64,000 nt of DNA from Acidovorax sp. (lineage in GTDB: Bacteria > Pseudomonadota > Gammaproteobacteria > Burkholderiales > Burkholderiaceae_C), in assembly GCA_031277855.1 (NCBI GenBank), contig JAITLO010000043.1, positions 1 through 64,000 on the forward strand, read 5' to 3'. The translations under genes were made by a program, and so were the position numbers. Of this stretch, positions 35,324-43,111 are shown piece after piece (position 1 is the first letter of the stretch; each line of letters opens with the position of its first letter). Below the pieces are notes generated by a model. The model saw nothing but the letters and a program-made list of their open reading frames with translations, was not told the DNA's origin and did no database searches.

Positions 35324-35356
35324 GAAAGCCCACCTCGGTGGGCTTTCTTGTTTTTT
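35324..35356 (+). terminator. Terminator of micro-peptide unit 3
   Basis: GAAAGCCCAC-CTCG-GTGGGCTTTC stem of ten pairs followed by TTGTTTTTT, about 90 bases past the stop. The stem sequence is unrelated to units 1 and 2, showing separate maintenance. Confidence 0.92.
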
Positions 35357-35416
35357 ATGGTTCCACAACGCGCAGGCCCCGCGCCTGTGCTTCTGAACAA
35401 GGCTGTCATGCAGTCA

Positions 35417-35443
35417 CAAAAAAGGAGCTGACAAAGCAGCTCC
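35417..35443 (-). terminator. Terminator of the phaCAB operon
   Basis: On the minus strand GGAGCTG and CAGCTCC form a 7-bp stem followed by TTTTTT, 50 bases after the phaB stop. Confidence 0.88.
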
Positions 35444-35492
35444 TGTGCGGCAGCAGGGCTTGCACCCTGCTGTTCTTTTTGGCTGACAGGCT

Positions 35493-36230
35493 TTAGTGCA
35501 TGTGCAAGCCGCCGTTGACCGAGAAGTCAGCGCCGGTGGAGTAACCACCTTCATCCGAAGCCAGCCAGGCGATGATGGAGGCGATTTCACCCGGCTCGCC
35601 CAGGCGCTTGACGGGGATGGTGCCCACAATCTTTTCCAGCACGTCGGGGCGGATGGCCTTGACCATGTCGGTACCGATATAGCCAGGGCTGACGGTGTTC
35701 ACGGTCACTCCCTTGGTGGCCAGTTCCTGGGCCAGGGCCATGGTGAAGCCATGCATGCCGGCCTTGGCTGCCGAGTAGTTGGTCTGGCCAGCCTGGCCCT
35801 TGGCACCGTTCACCGAGCTGATGTTGACGATGCGGCCCCAGCCTTTTTCCACCATGTCGCCCACGACCTGCTTGGTCACATTGAACATGGAGTTCAGATT
35901 GGTTTCAATAACAGCCTGCCAGTCGTCCGGCGTCATCTTCAGAAACATGCGGTCACGGGTGATGCCGGCATTGTTCACCAGCACGTCGATGCTGCCGTGG
36001 TCGGCCTTGGCCTTGGCAAAGGCTTCCACGGTGGACTCCCAGTTGCCCACGTTGCCGACAGATGCATAAAAGCTATAGCCCAGCGCCTTTTGCTCATCCA
36101 GCCATTTCTGGAAGTCGCGTGTAGGGCCGCAACCGGCAATGACCTTGAAACCTTCACGATGCAGACGCTGGCAGATAGCCGTCCCAATGCCGCCCATGCC
36201 CCCGGTCACATACGCTACTTTCTGGTTCAT
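35493..36230 (-). CDS. phaB: Acetoacetyl-CoA reductase
   Basis: Reduces acetoacetyl-CoA to (R)-3-hydroxybutyryl-CoA with NADPH, the second step of polyhydroxybutyrate synthesis. 245 residues, short-chain dehydrogenase with TGGMGGIG at 9-16 (nucleotide binding), NNAG near 87, and catalytic Y152 and K156 in NYSAAK. Family-typical opening MNQKVAYVTG. Last gene of the phaC-phaA-phaB operon, 205 bases after phaA. Confidence 0.97.
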   Translation of the reverse strand: MNQKVAYVTGGMGGIGTAICQRLHREGFKVIAGCGPTRDFQKWLDEQKALGYSFYASVGNVGNWESTVEAFAKAKADHGSIDVLVNNAGITRDRMFLKMTPDDWQAVIETNLNSMFNVTKQVVGDMVEKGWGRIVNISSVNGAKGQAGQTNYSAAKAGMHGFTMALAQELATKGVTVNTVSPGYIGTDMVKAIRPDVLEKIVGTIPVKRLGEPGEIASIIAWLASDEGGYSTGADFSVNGGLHMH

Positions 36231-36435
36231 GAAATCTCTCCTGTTAATCGATAGTTTTCTACTAACACTCTACCTGTAATTTCCCGGCCAAAGCTTGAGG
36301 TAAGTACCAATCATGGCTTTTTGCTTGAGCTTTGCGCTATCAACACAAGAGCGGCAGGCGCTGCGTTCAGCGCCGGCACTCCCATGCAAAAGCCTGGCTG
36401 CAGCCTGGCTCGCAGGCCACAGCCAGGGCTTGGAC

Positions 36436-37614
36436 TCAGCGCTCCAGCGCCATGGCCACGCCCATGCCACCACCGATACACAGCGCAGCCACACCCTTTT
36501 TGGCGCCGCTGCGCTGCATTTCGTGCAGCAGCGTTACCAGTACGCGGCAGCCAGAAGCGCCGATGGGGTGGCCGATGGCGATGGCACCACCATTGACGTT
36601 GACCTTGGCGGCATCAATGCCCAGCACCTTGTTGACGGCGCAGGCCTGTGCGGCGAAAGCCTCATTCAGCTCGAACAGATCCACATCGCCCACGGACCAG
36701 CCCGCGCGGTCCAAGGCCTTGCGGGTGGCGAACACCGGGCCCATGCCCATGGTGGCGGGGTCCAGACCGCTGGTGGCATAGGCCTTGATGGTGGCCAGCG
36801 GCTTCAGGCCCAGGGCCTTGGCCTTGCTGGCGCTCATCACCACCACGGCGGCCGCGCCGTCGTTCAGGCCCGATGCGTTGCCCGCCGTCACGGTACCAGC
36901 CTTGTCGAAGGCGGGGCGCAGACCACCCAGGGCATCGGCATTGGTCTTGCGGTTGATGTATTCGTCGGCGGCGAACACCACGGGCTCACCCTTGCGCTGG
37001 GGGATGGCAACGGGAACGATTTCGTCCTTGAACTTGCCGGCATCCTGCGCGGCTGCGGCCTTTTGCTGGCTGCCCAGGGCCAGTGCATCTTGCTGCTCGC
37101 GGCTGATGGTGTTTTCCTTGGCCACGTTTTCGGCGGTGATGCCCATGTGGTACTGGTTGTACACATCCCACAGGCCGTCGACGATCATGGTGTCGGTCAT
37201 CTTCCAGTCACCCATGCGCTGGCCGTCGCGCGAGCCATTGAGCACATGGGGCGACAGGCTCATGTTTTCCTGGCCACCGGCCACCACCACTTCGCTGTCG
37301 CCCGTGGCCACGGCCTGGGCTGCCAGCATCACGGCCTTCAGGCCGGAGCCGCACACGGCGTTGATGGTCAGCGCCGGGGTTTCCTTGGCCACGCCAGCCT
37401 TCATCATGGCCTGACGGGCAGGGTTCTGGCCCACGCCAGCGGTCAGCACCTGACCCATGATGACTTCGCCCACCTGGTCCAGGCCCACTTGGGCACGCGA
37501 CAGCGCTTCCTTGATCACGATGGCGCCCAGCTCCGTCGCCGGCACCTTGGCCAGCGAGCCCCCAAACTTGCCCACGGGAGTGCGGACGGCGGAAACGATG
37601 ACGATGTCTTCCAT
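36436..37614 (-). CDS. phaA: Acetyl-CoA acetyltransferase (beta-ketothiolase)
   Basis: Condenses two acetyl-CoA to acetoacetyl-CoA. 392 residues with active-site Cys88 in [21 protein letters not shown] near 350 and the C-terminal CIGGGMG. First enzyme of polyhydroxybutyrate synthesis, encoded between phaC and phaB on the same strand. AAAGGAAC precedes the ATG. Confidence 0.97.
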   Translation of the reverse strand: MEDIVIVSAVRTPVGKFGGSLAKVPATELGAIVIKEALSRAQVGLDQVGEVIMGQVLTAGVGQNPARQAMMKAGVAKETPALTINAVCGSGLKAVMLAAQAVATGDSEVVVAGGQENMSLSPHVLNGSRDGQRMGDWKMTDTMIVDGLWDVYNQYHMGITAENVAKENTISREQQDALALGSQQKAAAAQDAGKFKDEIVPVAIPQRKGEPVVFAADEYINRKTNADALGGLRPAFDKAGTVTAGNASGLNDGAAAVVVMSASKAKALGLKPLATIKAYATSGLDPATMGMGPVFATRKALDRAGWSVGDVDLFELNEAFAAQACAVNKVLGIDAAKVNVNGGAIAIGHPIGASGCRVLVTLLHEMQRSGAKKGVAALCIGGGMGVAMALER

Positions 37615-37756
37615 GATGTTCCTTTTATGTGTTCACTTGGTCAGGGATATGTGACTGAGACCGTCTATGGCATGCACTGGAATGCACAAGGCATGCCGGC
37701 CTCATATTGCACCGCAGCATTCTGCCCCGGTTTACACAGGGCAGACTCCGGGAAAC

Positions 37757-39460
37757 TCAGGCTTTTTGCAGAACATAGCTGCCGGGCGCTGCCTGCAACG
37801 GCTGGTATGCCGTACCCTTGCCGTAGCGCTTGGGCGCTGCAATTTGCTTGCCGGCATGGCCCTTGAGCCAGTCTGCCCAGTCGGTCCACCAACTGCCGGG
37901 CAACTCCTGAGCCCCCTCCAGCCACTGCGGCAAAGTCGGTGGCAATTGGCCGTCTTCACGCAGCCAGTGGCTGCGCTTGTTTTTGGCAGGCGGGTTGATC
38001 ACGCCGGCGATGTGGCCCGAGGCCCCCATCACAAAACGTGTGGGGCCTGGCAGCAGCTGCGTGGCGGCGTAGGAGGCATTGATGGGCACGATATGGTCTT
38101 CGCGCGAGCCGTAGACATAGACCGGCAGATCCAGCAGGCCCAGATCAATCTGCTCACCGCAGACCGTCAGCCGGCCAGGCTTGACCATATTGTTTTCCAG
38201 GTAGAAGTTGCGCAGATACCAGGCATACCAGGGACCGGGCAGATTGGTGCAGTCACTGTTCCAGTACAGCAGGTCAAAGGGCGGCGGGGTTTCACCCTTC
38301 AGGTAATTGCCCACCACATAGTTCCACACCAGATCGTTGGGGCGCAAGAAGCTGAAGGTCGATGCCAGCTCCTGGCCGGCCAGCAGGCCGCTCTGGCCCA
38401 TTTGCATCTCGCGGTATTGGACAAAGTTCTCGTCAATGAACACGTCCAGAATCCCGGTGTCCTGAAAATCGATCAGCGTGGTCAAAAAGGTGGCGCTGGC
38501 GGCTGGGTACTCTCCGCGCGCAGCCAACACGGCCAGGCCGGTGGCCAGCATGGTGCCGCCCACGCAAAAGCCCAGGGCATTGATTTGCTTGGCACCGGCG
38601 ATGTCCTGCACCACGGCGATGGCGCGAAGAATCGCGTCTTCGATGTAGTTGTCCCAGGTGCGGTCGCCCATGGATGCATCGGGGTTGCGCCAGCTCACCA
38701 CAAAGGTGCGGTGGCCCTGGCTGACGGCATAGCGGATCAGCGAGTTCTCGGGCTGCAGGTCCAGGATGTAGTACTTGTTGATGCAGGGCGGCACCATCAA
38801 AAAGGGGCGCTCATGCACCTTGGCCGTCAGCGGCTTGTATTCGATCAGCTGAAAGTATTCGTTCTCATACACCACGGCACCTTCGGTGGTGGCCACGTTT
38901 TTACCCACCTCGAAGACGCTCTCGTCCGTCATCGAGACATGGCCTTGCTGGATGTCGTGCAACAGGTTTTGCACGCCCTTGGCAATGCTCTCGCCGCGCG
39001 TCTCAATGGCTTTTTGCTGGGCGTCGGGGTTGAGGGCCATGAAGTTGCTGGGCGACATGGCCGCCACCCATTGCTCCACCGCAAAGCGCACGCGCTGGCG
39101 CGTTTTGGCGTCGCCCTGCACGGCCTCGGCCATGCCCATCAGCGCCTTGGCATTGAGCGCATAGGCGGCGGCCGAGAAAGATGCCAGCGGATTTTGCTCC
39201 CAGGGCGCTGCGCTGAAGCGCTTGTCCTTGGGCACCGGAGCCTTCATGCCGGCGGCCCACAGCGCGGTGGCTTCACGTACATAGTCTTGCTGTACCGACT
39301 GGAGCTTGCCCGGCTCGAACTGCACACCAGGGTGGGCTGCGGCCTTGTTCTGGGAGCCTGGCTCCAACTGCTGAAACGACTGCATGGCCTTGGACCACTG
39401 CTCACCGAAAAACTGCTGGAAAGCCTGGGCGCTCTGGCCCCAGATAGGATCGGAATTCAT
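37757..39460 (-). CDS. phaC: Class I poly(3-hydroxyalkanoate) synthase
   Basis: Polymerises (R)-3-hydroxybutyryl-CoA to storage granules. 567 residues. The lipase-like box LGFCVGGT puts the catalytic Cys at 299; FLMVPPCINKYYILDL, VVSWRNPD and the C-terminal SGHIAGVINPPAKNKR with the catalytic His are typical. The length fits class I, which works without PhaE or PhaR. The start MNSDPIWGQS is chosen for family fit; longer upstream in-frame sequence lacks similarity. No phasin or regulator gene is present in view. Confidence 0.96.
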   Translation of the reverse strand: MNSDPIWGQSAQAFQQFFGEQWSKAMQSFQQLEPGSQNKAAAHPGVQFEPGKLQSVQQDYVREATALWAAGMKAPVPKDKRFSAAPWEQNPLASFSAAAYALNAKALMGMAEAVQGDAKTRQRVRFAVEQWVAAMSPSNFMALNPDAQQKAIETRGESIAKGVQNLLHDIQQGHVSMTDESVFEVGKNVATTEGAVVYENEYFQLIEYKPLTAKVHERPFLMVPPCINKYYILDLQPENSLIRYAVSQGHRTFVVSWRNPDASMGDRTWDNYIEDAILRAIAVVQDIAGAKQINALGFCVGGTMLATGLAVLAARGEYPAASATFLTTLIDFQDTGILDVFIDENFVQYREMQMGQSGLLAGQELASTFSFLRPNDLVWNYVVGNYLKGETPPPFDLLYWNSDCTNLPGPWYAWYLRNFYLENNMVKPGRLTVCGEQIDLGLLDLPVYVYGSREDHIVPINASYAATQLLPGPTRFVMGASGHIAGVINPPAKNKRSHWLREDGQLPPTLPQWLEGAQELPGSWWTDWADWLKGHAGKQIAAPKRYGKGTAYQPLQAAPGSYVLQKA

Positions 39461-39636
39461 GCCGGATTGGTCCCCTTTGTTGTTGCGCTTGCGTTCAGCT
39501 GCATCGCCATTGTTGCCGAGGCAGCCCCAGCTGACAACGCAAGCCGGCGGGACAGCACCCCTGGAGCGCATGCTCATTGACGGATATCAAGCGCCACGTC
39601 CCCTTGTGTGCGAGCTCTGCCCTATGCTTGGCAGCC

Positions 39637-39915
39637 ATGTACCTGATTTTGATCGCCTGGTTTTACGTGGTGCTGATGATGGCCATCGCCGAAGCCACCA
39701 ACCCGGCAGGCAGCCTGCTGGGCGCCTGCATCACCTTTGCGCTGTATGGGCTGCTGCCCATGGGCATCGTGGCCTACATCCTGGGCACCCCCATGCGCAA
39801 GCGCCGCCTGCGCGCCCAGCGTGAAGCCGAGCAGCGTGCCTGGGATGCGGCGCAGGCCCAGCAAGCCACGCCTGCGCCAGCAGCCCAGGAACCAGCACCG
39901 CCTTCCGCGCCCTAA
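39637..39915 (+). CDS. Small membrane protein, unknown
   Basis: 92 residues with two hydrophobic segments (MYLILIAWFYVVLMMAIAEA; ITFALYGLLPMGIVAYILGT), then a basic stretch MRKRRLRAQREAEQRAW and an Ala/Pro/Gln-rich tail. The start at 39637 avoids an upstream TTG form at 39577. The stop overlaps the convergent pgeF stop by four bases. No function recognised. Confidence 0.65.
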   Translation: MYLILIAWFYVVLMMAIAEATNPAGSLLGACITFALYGLLPMGIVAYILGTPMRKRRLRAQREAEQRAWDAAQAQQATPAPAAQEPAPPSAP

Positions 39916-40784
39916 TTCGCGGGGCTGCCATCCTGCCAGATGCAAGCTGCCATGCGGCCGGTGCTGCCCAGCACGGCCGCATCGCGCCGGTGTGAGAAAA
40001 AGCGTGCCGCATCGCTCACCGTGCACCAGGCCGCGCTGCTGTCGTTGCCATAGATGTGGCGAATGCCCAGGGCCTGCAGGCGCTGGCGCGCCAAACCGGC
40101 CAGGTCGGCCCACCATTTGCCCGGCACCGCACCCGGCGCAAAACAGCTGGCGGCCTGCTCGCTGGCCGCTACAAAGGCTTGGCGTACCTCATCGCCCACC
40201 TCGAAAGCCGTGGGCCCTATGCAAGGGCCTAGCCAGACTTGCACATCACCCAATTCACATGTGCTCGCTCTTTTTTCCATAGCTTGCTGCGCCCACAGGG
40301 CTTGCGCTTGCGCCATGAGACGCTGGACCACGGTTTCCAGCACCCCCACACCGCCCTGCCCCACCAGGCCACGCCAGCCCGCATGGGCAGCCGCCACCAC
40401 GGGGAGATGGCGGTGGGCCAGCAGCACCGGCAGGCAATCGGCCACCATGATGGTGCAGACTTGGTCGGGCTGACTGCTGGTGCAGGCATCGGCTGCCGTG
40501 CCATCGGCCGTGCAGGCGCTCAAGGCCTCCACGTCACAGCCATGCACCTGCTGCAAAAACACCGGCCGTGCGCCCGGGCTGCGCTGTGCAATCGCCTCAC
40601 TCAGGATGCGTCGGTTGGCGGCCACATCGGCAGGTGCATCGCGCACATGGTCGCCCAGGTTCAGGCTGTCAAAAGGCGGCTGGCTCACACCGCCGGCACG
40701 GGTGGTGAACAGGGCATGCACGCCGGGCAGTGGTGGCCAGTCGGGCGTGATCCAGGGGTGTGGAGTGGCAGAAGACATGGGCAT
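39912..40784 (-). CDS. pgeF: Peptidoglycan editing factor PgeF / multicopper-type polyphenol oxidase family
   Basis: About 290 residues of the YfiH/LACC1 family: a cytoplasmic purine-nucleoside phosphorylase/peptidoglycan precursor editing enzyme in characterised members. Metal-site motifs VHGCDV, ADCLPVLL and HAGWRGL are present, and the C-terminus has GRMAACIWQ. The start is either of two ATGs (40784 or 40778). It follows the isomerase gene by 20 bases on the same strand, so the two are likely co-transcribed. Confidence 0.92.
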   Translation of the reverse strand: MPMSSATPHPWITPDWPPLPGVHALFTTRAGGVSQPPFDSLNLGDHVRDAPADVAANRRILSEAIAQRSPGARPVFLQQVHGCDVEALSACTADGTAADACTSSQPDQVCTIMVADCLPVLLAHRHLPVVAAAHAGWRGLVGQGGVGVLETVVQRLMAQAQALWAQQAMEKRASTCELGDVQVWLGPCIGPTAFEVGDEVRQAFVAASEQAASCFAPGAVPGKWWADLAGLARQRLQALGIRHIYGNDSSAAWCTVSDAARFFSHRRDAAVLGSTGRMAACIWQDGSPAN

Positions 40785-40804
40785 GGGCTGGCTGATGCGT
40801 CCGC

Positions 40805-41476
40805 TCAGGGCTGCGCATCCGGGCAGGCAGAGGGCTGGGCTGCCTGCACTGCGGGCAGCGCAAGCGCGGCCTCGTAAGCCGCCATGGTGAGAGGCAGGCC
40901 CTCCAAGGGCACGCCAAAACGCTGGGCATTGAAGATTTGCGGCACCAGGCAGCAGTCGGCCAGCGTCAGCGCGCTGCCCCAGCAAAGCGTGGAAGGTGCG
41001 AGACCCAGACGCTGGCGCTCCGTGGCCAGCAGCGCCAAAGAATGCTCAAAAGCCTCCAAACCCTGGCGCACCCAGTGGTGGTACCACTGGTTTTTTGTGT
41101 CATCCGACAGCCCGCCCTGCCGCACCAACCAGCGCAGCACCCGCAGATTGTTCAAGGGGTGAATATCGCAAGCCACCTGCTGGGCCAGGCCACGGATACG
41201 CGCCCGCGCCAGTGCATCGCCGGGCAGCAAGCTGGGCGTGGGATGGACCTCATCCAGGTATTCGATGATGGCCATGGACTGCGACAGCCAGGCCGCACCG
41301 TTGCCCACATCCAATGCCGGCACCAGGCTGTCGCCTACCTGGGCCGCGAATGCGGGGGCGTTCTGTTCACCATGCACCAGGTGCACGGAGTGATAGTCAT
41401 AGGGCAGGCCTTTGTGTGCCAGGGCAATGCGCACGCGGTAGGAAGCAGAGGAGCGAAAGTAGTTGTAGAGCTGCAT
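40805..41476 (-). CDS. maiA: Maleylacetoacetate (maleylpyruvate) isomerase, GST family
   Basis: 223 residues, zeta-class glutathione transferase. Begins MQLYNYFRSSASYRVRIALA with the SSxSxRVRIAL active-site signature, then LVPALDVGNGAAWLSQSMAI (glutathione-binding SQS-type motif). Isomerises the cis double bond of maleylacetoacetate or maleylpyruvate in aromatic catabolism (homogentisate or gentisate). It is divergent from a fumarylacetoacetate-hydrolase-family gene that would act next, which supports the role. Confidence 0.92.
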   Translation of the reverse strand: MQLYNYFRSSASYRVRIALAHKGLPYDYHSVHLVHGEQNAPAFAAQVGDSLVPALDVGNGAAWLSQSMAIIEYLDEVHPTPSLLPGDALARARIRGLAQQVACDIHPLNNLRVLRWLVRQGGLSDDTKNQWYHHWVRQGLEAFEHSLALLATERQRLGLAPSTLCWGSALTLADCCLVPQIFNAQRFGVPLEGLPLTMAAYEAALALPAVQAAQPSACPDAQP

Positions 41477-41624
41477 GGCCGGCAGCATAGCGCAGCGCCC
41501 TGTACTTTTTGCCTCGCGGCAGGGCAGCGAAGCCGCACAGCCATGGCACACTGCGCCTGGGCCGAACGGCGCTTGAGCGCTCCGGCCTGTGCCCAGAGAC
41601 AACACGCTTTTCCCCTATTCAGTC

Positions 41625-42326
41625 ATGTCACAACAGTACGTCCTCCCCCCCGCCCCTGTTGCCAGCCTGCCCGTCACAGGTTCCGACGCACGCTTTCCCG
41701 TGCACCGCATCTACTGCGTGGGCCGCAATTACGCCGAACACGCCAAGGAAATGGGCTTTACCGGCCGTGAGGCCCCGTTCTTTTTCCTGAAGCCGGCAGA
41801 CACCGTGCTGCCCGTGGCGGAGGGCCAGACAGCCGATATGCCCTACCCCGCGCTGACCGAAAACCTGCACCACGAGATCGAGCTGGTGGTGGCCATTGGC
41901 CAGGGCGGCAAAAACATTCCGGTGGAGCAAGCCTTGCAGCATGTCTGGGGCTACGCCGTGGGCCTGGACATGACGCGCCGCGATCTGCAAGGCGAGATGA
42001 AGCGCCAGGGCCGCCCCTGGTGCATTGGCAAGGGCTTTGATTTCAGCGCGCCCATTGGCGCCATCACCCCGGCCGCACAAGCCGGCGATGTGGCAAAGGC
42101 CGCCATCTGGCTGCAGGTCAACGGAGCGGACCGCCAGCGCAGCAATGTGGACCAGTTGATCTGGAATATGGCAGAGACCATTGCCATCCTGTCCCAGGCT
42201 TGGGAGCTGCAGCCCGGCGACCTGATCATGACCGGCACCCCCGAAGGCGTGGGTGCCGTGGTGCGTGGCGATGTACTGGAAGGCGGCGTCGAAGGCCTGG
42301 CCCCCATCCGCGTGCGCATGGTGTGA
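41625..42326 (+). CDS. Fumarylacetoacetate hydrolase-family protein (likely fumarylpyruvate hydrolase)
   Basis: 233 residues. [19 protein letters not shown] opens the FAH catalytic domain; [14 protein letters not shown] holds metal-binding Glu residues; [20 protein letters not shown] is the conserved lid. The short length matches fumarylpyruvate hydrolases (NagK-like) of the gentisate pathway more than full FAH (about 420 residues). The divergent isomerase gene is consistent with either pathway. The start at 41625 is chosen for the family-like [20 protein letters not shown] region. Confidence 0.9.
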   Translation: MSQQYVLPPAPVASLPVTGSDARFPVHRIYCVGRNYAEHAKEMGFTGREAPFFFLKPADTVLPVAEGQTADMPYPALTENLHHEIELVVAIGQGGKNIPVEQALQHVWGYAVGLDMTRRDLQGEMKRQGRPWCIGKGFDFSAPIGAITPAAQAGDVAKAAIWLQVNGADRQRSNVDQLIWNMAETIAILSQAWELQPGDLIMTGTPEGVGAVVRGDVLEGGVEGLAPIRVRMV

Positions 42327-42386
42327 CCACAGCCAGACGCGCAGCTCGCAACGGCGCTGCGTGCCTGCTGTAAAACTCATGTTTTG

Positions 42387-42430
42387 ATAGCTGCTTGTGC
42401 ATAGCTGTTCGGCACAAGCAGCTATTTTTG
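42387..42430 (+). terminator. Perfect 14-bp hairpin terminator
   Basis: ATAGCTGCTTGTGC and GCACAAGCAGCTAT form a perfect stem around an 11-base loop and are followed by TTTTTG. It ends the hydrolase gene 60 bases downstream. The TAGCTGCTT/AAGCAGCTA theme recurs loosely elsewhere in the window and may be a dispersed family in this lineage. Confidence 0.75.
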
Positions 42431-42444
42431 CGTATATTCCCAGC

Positions 42445-43005
42445 ATGATCTTGCGCAGCCCCATCAAGTTCTGCCGCGAATGCGGCCATGCCGTTGTCTA
42501 TCGCATCCCCGACGACGGCGACACCCGTGAACGCGCGGTGTGCCCCCAGTGCAACACCATCCACTACGAAAACCCGCTGAATGTGGTGGGCACCATCCCG
42601 GTGATGCCCGATGGTCGCGTGCTGCTGTGCAAGCGCAACATCGAGCCACGCTGGGGCAAGTGGACCTTGCCGGCCGGCTTTATGGAGCTGAATGAAACCA
42701 CGGCCGAGGGCGCAGCCCGCGAGACCGATGAGGAAGCCGGCGCCCAGATCCGCATGGGCCGCTTGTTTTCCCTGGTCAACGTGCCCCGCGTAGGCCAGGT
42801 TCACCTGTTTTACTGCGCCGACTTGCTGAGCGAGCAGTTCAATCCCGGCACGGAAACCATAGAAGCACGGCTGTTCACCGAAGCCGAAATTCCCTGGGAG
42901 GAGCTGGCTTTTCGCACCGTCAGCACCACGCTGCGTCAATGGTTTGACGACCGCCGCAGCGGCGTGGTCGATCAGGGTCGGGTCCACCACATCGACCTGC
43001 AATAG
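42445..43005 (+). CDS. Nudix hydrolase with N-terminal zinc ribbon
   Basis: 186 residues. An N-terminal four-Cys zinc ribbon, CRECG near 10 and CPQCN near 34, is followed by a Nudix domain with box GFMELNETTAEGAARETDEE (about 78-97) and the AGA end. Cleaves a nucleoside diphosphate linked to another group; NudC-like NADH pyrophosphatases also carry zinc ribbons but the length here is shorter, so the substrate is uncertain. A single gene. Confidence 0.9.
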   Translation: MILRSPIKFCRECGHAVVYRIPDDGDTRERAVCPQCNTIHYENPLNVVGTIPVMPDGRVLLCKRNIEPRWGKWTLPAGFMELNETTAEGAARETDEEAGAQIRMGRLFSLVNVPRVGQVHLFYCADLLSEQFNPGTETIEARLFTEAEIPWEELAFRTVSTTLRQWFDDRRSGVVDQGRVHHIDLQ

Positions 43006-43111
43006 CTGACGGCAGGCTTTCAGGCAGTCCACAGGACTGCGGCATCGCGGCTGAACAGGCCCGTTTTTTGCACGCTGGCGCCAGGCCACCACTGCAAAAG
43101 CCGAGACCGCC

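Noticed and set aside
34433..35356. CRISPR array or simple tandem duplication as explanation for the micro-peptide repeats
   Set aside because: Repeat length and spacing (226-282 bases per unit) do not fit CRISPR, flanking regions are diverged, and the conserved parts are a coding core, promoter blocks and ribosome binding sites.
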